From Calliopsis andreniformis (taxonomy: Eukaryota; Arthropoda; Insecta; Hymenoptera; Andrenidae): DNA of 64,000 nt. Shown in pieces: positions 52,184 through 63,300 of the stretch. Made by a program: the position numbers and the translations under genes. Location: positions 558,001 to 622,000 of the forward strand of contig NW_027480593.1 of the NCBI RefSeq assembly GCF_051401765.1, in the 5' to 3' direction. The notes below the pieces were generated by a model that ran no database searches, had not been told where the DNA came from, and worked only from the letters and a program-made list of their open reading frames with translations. The stretch's first letter is position 1. Each line of letters opens with the position of its first letter.

Positions 52184-53935
52184 ATTGAGTATTGAGGATT
52201 GAGGATTGAGGATTGAAGATTGAGTATTGAGGATTGAAGATTGAGGATTGTGGATTGAAGATTGAGTATTGAGGATTGAAGATTGAGGATTGAGGATTGA
52301 GGATTGAGAATTGACGATGAGGGCTGCGGGTTGAGGGTTGAGGTTTGAGGACTGAGGACTGCGGATTGAGGATTGAGAATTGAGGATTGAGGATTGAGGA
52401 TTGAGGATTGAAGATTGAGGATTGGGTATTGATTATTGAACATTGAGGATTGAGGATTGGGGATCGAGGATTGAGGGTTGAGGATTGAAGATTGAATATT
52501 GATGATTGAAGATTGAGGATTGAGGACTGAGGGTTGTGGATTGAGGACGAGGACTGAGGGTTGATTATTGATGTTTGAGGTCAGAAGATTGAGGATTGAG
52601 GATTGAGAATTGAGGATTGAGGATTGAGGATTGAAGATTGAGGATTGGGTATTGAGGATTGAAGAATGAGGACTGAGGATTTAGGATTGAGGATCGAGGA
52701 TTGAAGATTGAGTATTGAGGATTGAATATTGAGGATTGAGGATTGAGGATTGAGGATTGAGAATTGAGGATTCAGGATTGAGGATTGAGAATTGAAGATT
52801 GAGGATTGAGGATTGATGATTGAAGATTGAGTGTCGAGGATTGAAGACTGAGCATTGATGATTGAGGATTGAGGATTGAGGATTGAGGATTGAGGATTGA
52901 GTATTGAAGGTTGAGGATTGATGATTGAGGATTGAGGATTGAGGATTGAGGATTGAGTATTGAGGACTGAGGATTGAAGATTGATGATTGAGGATTGAGG
53001 ATTAAAGAGTGAGTATTGAGGATTGGAGATTGAGAATTGAGGATTGAGGATTGAACATTGAGGACTGAGTGTTGAGGGTTGAGGGATGAGAATTGATGTT
53101 TGTGGATAGAGATTTGAAGATTGCAGATTGAGTATTGTGTATTGAAAACTGTGAATTGAAGATATTCTATTGAGGATTGAGGATTGTCACCTGATTGTTG
53201 AGGACTGAGGGCTGATGATTGAGGATTCAGGATTGAGGATTCAGAATTGAGGTTTGAGGACTGAGGATTGAGGATTGAAGATTGAGTATTGAGGATTGAG
53301 GATTGAGGATTGAGGATTGGGGATTGAGGATTGAGTATTGAAGGTTGAGTATTGAGGATTGAAGATTGAGGATTGAGGACTGAGGATTGAGGATTGAGTA
53401 TTGAGGATTGAGGATTGAGGATTGAAGATTGAGTATTGAGGATTGAAGATTGAGTATTGTGGATTGAAGATTGAGTATTGAGGATTGAAGATTGAGGATT
53501 GAGAATTGAGGATTGAGAATTGACGATGAGGGCTGAGGGTTGAGGATTGAGGTTTGAGGACTGAGGACTGAGGATTGAGGATTGAGAATGGGGATTGAGG
53601 ATTGAAGATTTAGGATTGAAGACTGAGGATTGGGTATTGAGGATTGAACATTGAGGATTGAGGATCGAGGATTGAAGATTGAGTATTGAGGATTGAATAT
53701 TGAGGATTGAGGATTGAGGATTGAGGATTGAGGATTGAGGATTCAGGATTGAGGATTGAGGATTGAAGATTGAGGATTGAGGATTGATGATTAAAGATTG
53801 AGTGTTGAGGATTGAAGGCTGAGCATTGATGATTGAGGATTGAGGATTGAGGATTGAGGATTGAGGATTGTGGATTGAGTATTGAAGGTTGAGGATTGAT
53901 GATTGAGGATTGAGGATTGAGGATTGAGGATTGAG
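52184..53935 (+). repeat. 1,739-bp tandem HOR, copy 2
   Basis: Partner of 50445-52183, running slightly past one full period before switching to GAGGACT text. The GTGGATT word after the GAGGATT run is shared (about 52,131 and 53,870). Confidence 0.94.
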
Positions 53936-54310
53936 TATTGAGGACTGAGGATTGAAGATTGAGGATTGAGGATTGAGGATTAAAGAGTGAGTATTGAGGA
54001 TTGAAGATTGAGAATTGAGGATTGAGGATTGAACATTGAGGACTGAGTGTTGAGGGTTGATGGATGAGAATTGATGTTTGTGGATAGAGATTTGAAGATT
54101 GCAGATTGAGTATTGTGTATTGAAAACTGTGAATTGAAGATATTCTATTGAGGATTGAGGATTGTCACCTGATTGTTGAGGACTGAGGGCTGATGATTGA
54201 GGATTCAGGATTGAGGATACAGAATTGAGGTTTGATGACTGAGGATTGAGGATTGAGGATTGAAGATTGAGTATTGAGGATTGAAGATTGAGGATTGAGG
54301 ATTGAGGATT

Positions 54311-54516
54311 GAGGTTTAAGGACTGAGGATTGAGGGTTGAGGATTGAGGATTGACGCTTGAGGATTGAGGGTTGAGGATGGAGGATTGAAAAGAGTGGAC
54401 TGAGTGTTGAGGATTGAGTGTTGAGAATTGATGTTTGAGGATTGAGATTTGATTATTGAATATTGTGGATTGAGTATTGAACCATGATAATTCAGGATAC
54501 ACTATTGAGTATTAGG
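54311..54516 (+). repeat. Type I module, 3' half only, copy 8
   Basis: Same truncated form as at 38614 and 43146. ACCATGATAAT at 54481. Confidence 0.88.
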
Positions 54517-57500
54517 AATTGAGGATTGATGGTTGAGTATTGAGGATTGGTGGTTGAGGGTTGTGTGTTGAATATTGAGGATAGAGGTTTGAGGATTGAG
54601 GATTGAAGATTGAGGATTGAATATTGAGTATTGAGGATTGAAGATTGAGGATTGAGGATTGAGTGTTGAGGATTGAGCACGAGGACTGACGGTTGAGGAT
54701 TGAGGTTTGAGGTCTGAGGATTGAGGATTGAGGATTCAGCATTGAGGATTGAAGATTGAGGACTGGGGATTGCGGATTGAAGATTGACGATTGAGGATTG
54801 TGGATTGAGGATTGAGGATTGAACCTTGAGGACTGAGTATTGAGGGTTGAGTGATGAGAATCGATGTTTGTCGATAGAGGTTTGAAGAATGCAGATTGAG
54901 TATTGAGTATTGAAAACTGTGAATTGAGGATATTCTATTGAGGATTCAGGGTTGACAACTGATTGTTGAGGACTGAGGGCTGAAGATTGAGGATTCAGGA
55001 TTGAGGATTCAGAATTGAGGTTTGAGGACTGAGGATTGATGATTGAAGATTGAGTATCGAGGATTGAAGGTTGAGGATTGAGGATTGAGGACTGAGGATT
55101 GAGGATGAGGGCTGAGGGTTGAGTATTGAGGTTTGAGGACTGAGGACTGAGGATTGAGGATTGAGAATTGAGGACTGAGGATTGAGTGTTGAAGATTGAG
55201 GATTGGGTATTGAGTATTGAAGAATGAGGATAGAGGATTGAGGATTGAGGATTGAGGATTGAAGATTGAGGATTGAGGATTGAGGATTGACGATTGAGGA
55301 TTAAGGATTGAGGATTGAGTGTTGAGGATTGAGGACAGGGACTGACGGTTGAGGATTGAGGTATGAGGGTTGAGGTTTGAGGTTTGAGGACTGAGGACTG
55401 AGGATTGAGGATTGAGAATTGAGGATTGAGGATTGAGGATTGAGGATTGACGATTGAGGATTGGGAATTGAGGATTGAGGATTGAGGATTGAGGATTGAA
55501 GATTGAGGATTGGGTATTGATTATTGAACATTGAGGATTGAGGATTGGGGATCCAGGATTGAGGGTTGAGGATTGAAGATTGAATATTGATGATTGAAGA
55601 TTGAGGATTGAGGACTGAGGGTTGTGGATTGAGGACGAGGACTGAGGGTTGATTATTGATGTTTGAGGTCAGAAGATTGAGGATTGAGGATTGAGAATTG
55701 AGGATTGAGGATTGAGGATTGAAGATTGAGGATTGGGTATTGAGGATTGAAGAATGAGGACTGAGGATTTAGGATTGAGGATCGAGGATTGAAGATTGAG
55801 TATTGAGGATTGAATATTGAGGATTGAGGATTGAGGATTGAGGATTGAGGATTGAGGATTCAGGATTGAGGATTGAGGATTGAAGATTGAGGATTGAGGA
55901 TTGATGATTGAAGATTGAGTGTTGAGGATTGAAGACTGAGCATTGATGATTGAGGATTGAGGATTGAGGATTGAGGATTGAGGATTGAGTATTGAAGGTT
56001 GAGGATTGATGATTGAGGATTGAGGATTGAGGATTGAGGATTGAGTATTGAGGACTGAGGATTGAAGATTGAGGATTGAGGATTGAGGATTAAAGAGTGA
56101 GTATTGAGGATTGAAGATTGAGAATTGAGGATTGAGGATTGAACATTGAGGACTGAGTGTTGAGGGTTGAGGGATGAGAATTGATGTTTGTGGATAGAGA
56201 TTTGAAGATTGCAGATTGAGTATTGTGTATTGAAAACTGTGAATTGAAGATATTCTATTGAGGATTGAGGATTGTCACCTGATTGTTGAGGACTGAGGGC
56301 TGATGATTGAGGATTCAGGATTGAGGATTCAGAATTGAGGTTTGAGGACTGAGGATTGAGGATTGAAGATTGAGTATTGAGGATTGAGGATTGAGGATTG
56401 AGGATTGGGGATTGAGGATTGAGTATTGAAGGTTGAGTATTGAGGATTGAAGATTGAGGATTGAGGACTGAGGATTGAGGATTGAGTATTGAGGATTGAG
56501 GATTGAGGATTGAAGATTGAGTATTGAGGATTGATGATTGAGTATTGTGGATTGAAGATTGAGTATTGAGGATTGAAGATTGAGGATTGAGAATTGAGGA
56601 TTGAGAATTGACGATGAGGGCTGAGGGTTGAGGATTGAGGTTTGAGGACTGAGGACTGAGGATTGAGGATTGAGAATGGGGATTGAGGATTGAAGATTTA
56701 GGATTGAAGACTGAGGATTGGGTATTGAGGATTGAACATTGAGGATTGAGGATTGAGTATCGAGGATTGAGGATTGAGGATTGAAGATTGAATATTGATG
56801 ATTGTAGATTGAGGATTGAGGATTGAAGATTGAGGATTGAGGATTGATGATTAAAGATTGAGTATTGAGGATTGAAGATTGAGGATTGATGATTGAGGAT
56901 TGAGGATTGAGGATTGAGGATTGAGGATTGAGGATTGAGTATTGAAGATTGAGGATTGATGATTGAGGATTGAGGATTGAGGATTGAGGATTGAGGATTG
57001 AGTATTGATGACTGAGGAATGAAGATTGAGGATTGAGGATTGAGGATTAAAGATTGAGTATTGCGGATTGAAGATTGAGAATTGAGGATTGAGGATTGAA
57101 GATTGAGGATTGAGAATTGAGGATTGAGAATTGACGATGAGGGCTGAGGGTTGAGGATTGAGGTTTGAGGACTGAGGACTGAGGATTGAGGATTGAGAAT
57201 TGAGGATTCAGGATTGAGGATTGAGGATTGAAGATTGAGGATTGAGGGTTGATGATTAAAGATTGAGTATTGAGGATTGAAGATTGAGGATTGATGATTG
57301 AGGATTGAGGATTGAGGATTGAGGATTGAGGATTGAGGATTGAGTATTGAAAATTGAGGATTGATGATTGAGGATTGAGGATTGAGGATTGAGGATTGAG
57401 TATTGATGACTGAGGATTGAAGATTGAGGATTGAGGATTGAGGATTAAAGATTGAGTATTGCGGATTGAAGATTGAGAATTGAGGATTGAGGATTGAAAA

Positions 57501-58225
57501 TTGAGGACTGAGTGTTGTGGGTTGAGTGATGAGAATTGATGTTTGTGGATAGAGATTTGAAGATTCCAGATTGAGTATTCTGTATTGAAAACTGTGAATT
57601 GATGATATTCTATTGAGGATTGAGGATTGTCACCTGATTGTTGAGGACTGAGGGCTGAAGATTGAGGATTCAGGATTGGGGATTGTGAATTGAGGTTTGA
57701 GGACTGAGGATTGAGGACGGAGGATTGAAGATTGAGTATTGAGGATTGAAGATTGAGGATTGAGGATTGAGGATTGAGGATTGAGGATTGTGGGTTGAGG
57801 ATGAGGGCTGAGGGTTGAGTATTGAGGTTTGAGGACTGAGGACTGAGGATTGAGTATTCAGAATCGAGGATTGAGGATAGAGTGTTGAAGATTGAGGATT
57901 GGGTATTGAGGATTGAGGATTGAGGATTGAAGGTTGAGGATTGTGAATTGAAGATTGAGTATCGAGGATTGAAGATTGAGGATTGAGGATTGAGGATTGA
58001 GAGTTGACGATGAGGGCTGAGGGTTGAGAATTGAGGTTTGAGGACTGAGGACTGAGGATTGAGGATTGAGAATTGAGGATTGAGGATTGAGGATTGAGGA
58101 TTGAAGATTGAGGATTGGGTATTGAGGATTGAACATTGAGGATTGAGGATTGAGGATCGAGGATTGAGGATTGAGGATTGAAGACTGAATATTGATGATT
58201 GAAGGTTGAGGATTGAGGATTGAGG

Positions 58226-58253
58226 GTTGTGGATTGAGGGTTGTGGATTGAGG
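58226..58253 (+). repeat. 14-bp (two-heptamer) local duplication
   Basis: The pair GAGGGTTGTGGATT occurs twice in succession here but once at the equivalent places near 47,500 and 61,910. It accounts exactly for the offset change from 10,719 to 10,733 bp. Confidence 0.93.
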
Positions 58254-58381
58254 ACGAGGACTGAGGGTTGAGTATTGATGTTTGAGGTCTGAGGATTGAG
58301 GATTGAGGATTGAGAATTGAGGATTGAAGATTGAGTATTGAGGACTGAAGGTTGAGGATTGAGGATTGAGGATTGAAGATT

Positions 58382-58702
58382 GAGGACTTAGTGTTGAGGG
58401 TTGAGTGATGGGAATTGATGTTTGTGGATTGAGATTTGAAGATTGAAGAATGGGGATTGAGTATTGAAAACTGTGAATTGAGGATATTCTATTGAGGATT
58501 GAGGATTGACAATTGATTGTTGAGGACTGAGGGCTAAAGATTGAGGATTCAGGATTGAGGAATCGGGATTGAGGTTTAAGGACTGAGGATAGAGGGTTGA
58601 GGATTGAGGATTGACGCTTGAGGATTGAGGGTTGAGGATGGAGGATTGAAAAGAGTGGACTGAGTGTTGAGGATTGAGTGTTGAGAATTGATGTTTGAGG
58701 AT
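58382..58702 (+). repeat. Type I module, internally deleted, copy 10
   Basis: Copy of 47649-47969 at offset 10,733 bp with the same deletion junction. The junction reads GAGGATAGAGG here and GAGGACAGAGG at 47.97 kb, a single substitution. Confidence 0.92.
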
Positions 58703-60323
58703 AGAGGTTTGAAGAATGGAGATTGAGTATTGAGTATTGAAAACTGTGAATTGAGGATATTCTATTGAGGATTCAGGGTTGACAACTGATTGTTGAGGAC
58801 TGAGGGCTGAAGATTGAGGATTCAGGATTGAGGATTCAGAATTGAGGTTTGAGGACTGAGGATTGATGATTGAAGATTGAGTATCGAGGATTGAAGATTG
58901 AGGATTGAGGATTGAGGACTGAGGATTGAGGATGAGGGCTGAGGGTTGAGTATTGAGGTTTGAGGACTGAGGACTGAGGATTGAGGATTGAGAATTGAGG
59001 ACTGAGGATTGAGTGTTGAAGATTGAGGATTGGGTATTGAGTATTGAAGAATGAGGATAGAGGATTGAGGATTGAGGATTGAGGATTGAAGATTGAGGAT
59101 TGAGGATTGAGGATTGACGATTGAGGATTAAGGATTGAGGATTGAGTGTTGAGGATTGAGGACAGGGACTGACGGTTGAGGATTGAGGTATGAGGGTTGA
59201 GGTTTGAGGTTTGAGGACTGAGGACTGAGGATTGAGGATTGAGAATTGAGGATTGAGGATTGAGGATTGAGGATTGACGATTGAGGATTGGTAATTGAGG
59301 ATTGAGCATTGAGAATTGAGGATTGAGGATCCAGGATTGAGGGTTGAGGATTGAAGATTCAATATTGATGATTGAAGATTGAGGATTGAAGATTGAGTGT
59401 TGTGGATTGAGGACGAGGACTGAGGGTTGAGTATTGATGTTTGAGGTCTGAAGGTTGAGGATTGAGGATTGAGGATTGAGGATTGAAGATTGAGGATTGG
59501 GTATTGAGGATTGAAGGATGAGGACTGAGGATTTAGGATTGAGGATTGAGTATTGAGGATTGAGGATTGAGGATTGAAGATTGAGTATTGAGGATTGAAG
59601 ATTGAGGATTGTGGATTGAAGATTGAGTATTGAGGATTGAAGGTTGAGGATTGAGGATTGAGGATTGAGTATTGACGATGAGGGCTGCGGGTTGAGGGTT
59701 GAGGTTTGAGGACTGAGGACTGCGGATTGAGGATTGAGAATTGAGGATTGAGGATTGAGGATTGAGGATTGAAGATTGAGGATTGGGTATTGATTATTGA
59801 ACATTGAGGATTGAGGATTGGGGATCGAGGATTGAGGGTTGAGGATTGAAGATTGAATATTGATGATTGAAGATTGAGGATTGAGGACTGAGGGTTGTGG
59901 ATTGAGAACGAGGACTGAGGGTTGATCATTGATGTTTGAGGTCAGAAGATTGAGGATTGAGGATTGAGAATTGAGGATTGAGTATTGAGGATTGAAGATT
60001 GAGGATTGGGTATTGAGGATTGAAGAATGAGGACTGAGGATTTAGGATTGAGGATCGAGGATTGAAGATTGAGTATTGAGGATTGAATATTGAGGATTGA
60101 GGATTGAGGATTGAGGATTGAGGATTGAGGATTGAGGATTCAGGATTGAGGATTGAGGATTGAAGATTGAGGATTGAGGATTGATGATTAAAGATTGAGT
60201 GTTGAGGATTGAAGACTGAGCATTGATGATTGAGGATTGAGGATTGAGGATTGAGGATTGAGGATTGAGGATTGAGTATTGAAGGTTGAGGATTGATGAT
60301 TGAGGATTGAGGATTGAGGATTG

Positions 60324-63300
60324 AGGTTTGAGGACTGAGGACTGAGGATTGAGGATTGAGAATGGGGATTGAGGATTGAAGATTTAGGATTGAAGACTGA
60401 GGATTGGGTATTGAGGATTGAACATTGAGGATTGAGGATTGAGTATCGAGGATTGAGGATTGAGGATTGAAGATTGAATATTGATGATTGTAGATTGAGG
60501 ATTGAGGATTGAAGATTGAGGATTGAGGATTGATGATTAAAGATTGAGTATTGAGGATTGAAGATTGAGGATTGATGATTGAGGATTGAGGATTGAGGAT
60601 TGAGGATTGAGGATTGAGGATTGAGTATTGAAGATTGAGGATTGATGATTGAGGATTGAGGATTGAGGATTGAGGATTGAGGATTGAGTATTGATGACTG
60701 AGGATTGAAGATTGAGGATTGAGGATTGAGGATTAAAGATTGAGTATTGCGGATTGAAGATTGAGAATTGAGGATTGAGGATTGAAGATTGAGGATTGAG
60801 AATTGAGGATTGAGAATTGACGATGAGGGCTGAGGGTTGAGGATTGAGGTTTGAGGACTGAGGACTGAGGATTGAGGATTGAGAATTGAGGATTGAGGAT
60901 TGAGGATTGAGGATTGAAGATTGAGGATTGAGGGTTGATGATTAAAGATTGAGTATTGAGGATTGAAGATTGAGGATTGATGATGGAGGATTGAGGATTG
61001 AGGATTGAGGATTGAGGATTGAGGATTGAGTATTGAAATTTGAGGATTGATGATTGAGGATTGAGGATTGAGGATTGAGGATTGAGTATTGATGACTGAG
61101 GATTGAAGATTGAGGATTGAGGATTGAGGATTAAAGATTGAGTATTGCGGATTGAAGATTGAGAATTGAGGATTGAGGATTGAAAATTGAGGACTGAGTG
61201 TTGTGGGTTGAGTGATGAGAATTGATGTTTGTGGATAGAGATTTGAAGATTCCAGATTGAGTATTCTGTATTGAAAACTGTGAATTGATGATATTCTATT
61301 GAGGATTGAGGATTGTCACCTGATTGTTGAGGACTGAGGGCTGAAGATTGAGGATTCAGGATTGGGGATTGTGAATTGAGGTTTGAGGACTGAGGATTGA
61401 GGACGGAGGATTGAAGATTGAGTATTGAGGATTGAAGATTGAGGATTGAGGATTGAGGATTGAGGATTGAGGATTGTGGGTTGAGGATGAGGGCTGAGGG
61501 TTGAGTATTGAGGTTTGAGGACTGAGGACTGAGGATTGAGTATTCAGAATCGAGGATTGAGGATAGAGTGTTGAAGATTGAGGATTGGGTATTGAGGATT
61601 GAGGACTGAGGATTGAAGGTTGAGGATTGTGAATTGAAGATTGAGTATCGAGGATTGAAGATTGAGGATTGAGGATTGAGGATTGAGAGTTGACGATGAG
61701 GGCTGAGGGTTGAGAATTGAGGTTTGAGGACTGAGGACTGAGGATTGAGGATTGAGAATTGAGGATTGAGGATTGAGGATTGAGGATTGAAGATTGAGGA
61801 TTGGGTATTGAGGATTGAACATTGAGGATTGAGGATTGAGGATCAAGGATTGAGGATTGAGGATTGAAGACTGAATATTGATGATTGAAGGTTGAGGATT
61901 GAGGATTGAGGGTTGTGGATTGAGGACGAGGACTGAGGGTTGAGTATTGATGTTTGAGGTCTGAGGATTGAGGATTGAGGATTGAGAATTGAGGATTGAA
62001 GATTGAGTATTGAGGACTGAAGGTTGAGGATTGAGGATTGAGGATTGAAGATTGAGGACTTAGTGTTGAGGGTTGAGTGATGGGAATTGATGTTTGTGGA
62101 TTGAGATTTGAAGATTGAAGAATGGGGATTGAGTATTGAAAACTGTGAATTGAGGATATTCTATTGAGGATTGAGGATTGACAATTGATTGTTGAGGACT
62201 GAGGGCTAAAGATTGAGGATTCAGGATTGAGGAATCGGGATTGAGGTTTAAGGACTGAGGATTGAGGGTTGAGGATTGAGGATTGACGCTTGAGGATTGA
62301 GGGTTGAGGATGGAGGATTGAAAAGAGTGGACTGAGTGTTGAGGATTGAGTGTTGAGAATTGATGTTTGAGGATAGAGGTTTGAAGAATGCAGATTGAGT
62401 ATTGAGTATTGAAAACTGTGAATTGAGGATATTCTATTGAGGATTCAGGGTTGACAACTGATTGTTGAGGACTGAGGGCTGAAGATTGAGGATTCAGGAT
62501 TGAGGATTCAGAATTGAGGTTTGAGGACTGAGGATTGATGATTGAAGATTGAGTATCGAGGATTGAAGATTGAGGATTGAGGATTGAGGACTGAGGATTG
62601 AGGATGAGGGCTGAGGGTTGAGTATTGAGGTTTGAGGACTGAGGACTGAGGATTGAGGATTGAGAATTGAGGACTGAGGATTGAGTGTTGAAGATTGAGG
62701 ATTGGGTATTGAGTATTGAAGAATGAGGATAGAGGATTGAGGATTGAGGATTGAGGATTGAAGATTGAGGATTGAGGATTGAGGATTGACGATTGAGGAT
62801 TAAGGATTGAGGATTGAGTGTTGAGGATTGAGGACAGGGACTGACGGTTGAGGATTGAGGTATGAGGGTTGAGGTTTGAGGTTTGAGGACTGAGGACTGA
62901 GGATTGAGGATTGAGAATTGAGGATTGAGGATTGAGGATTGAGGATTGACGATTGAGGATTGGTAATTGAGGATTGAGCATTGAGGATTGAGGATTGAGG
63001 ATCCAGGATTGAGGGTTGAGGATTGAAGATTCAATATTGATGATTGAAGATTGAGGATTGAAGATTGAGTGTTGTGGATTGAGGACGAGGACTGAGGGTT
63101 GAGTATTGATGTTTGAGGTCTGAAGGTTGAGGATTGAGGATTGAGGATTGAGGATTGAAGATTGAGGATTGAAGATTGAGGATTGGGTATTGAGGATTGA
63201 AGAATGAGGACTGAGGATTTAGGATTGAGGATCGAGGATTGAAGATTGAGTATTGAGGATTGAATATTGAGGATTGAGGATTGAGGATTGAGGATTGAGA

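Larger units (their letters stand above)
54038..60320 (+). repeat. Large right-arm block, copy 2
   Basis: Partner of 42873-49585, with the deletion and 14-bp insertion described there. ATATTCT words at 54140, 54930, 56250, 57605, 58484 and 58757; GGATCC at 55549 and 59327. Confidence 0.93.
56638..60323 (+). repeat. Right HOR, copy 1 (about 3.68-kb period)
   Basis: It matches 60324 onward at 3,686 bp (57605/61291), then 3,672 bp (58484/62156; GGATCC 59327/62999). The 14-bp step is the small duplication near 58,230 in this copy. Confidence 0.93.
9234..63004 (+). repeat. GGATCC word, 13 dispersed positions
   Basis: The heptamer pair GAGGATC-CAGGATT creates a palindromic GGATCC at 9234, 14800, 18481, 19737, 23495, 25128, 39803, 44335, 48594, 50227, 55549, 59327 and 62999. 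Nearly all occur in the same word context before GAGGGTT-GAGGATT-GAAGATT. They serve as independent rulers for the HOR offsets. No function is implied. Confidence 0.9.

Noticed and set aside
52772..54502. Longest minus-strand open frame (576 codons), with others of 504-513 codons at 13771-15285, 41796-43337 and 58388-59929
   Set aside because: It is a readout of the heptamer (NPQSSIL cycle). All three minus frames carry similar open frames that overlap each other, ends fall wherever a variant unit happens to create a stop, there is no consistent start context, and nothing resembles a folded domain or known family.
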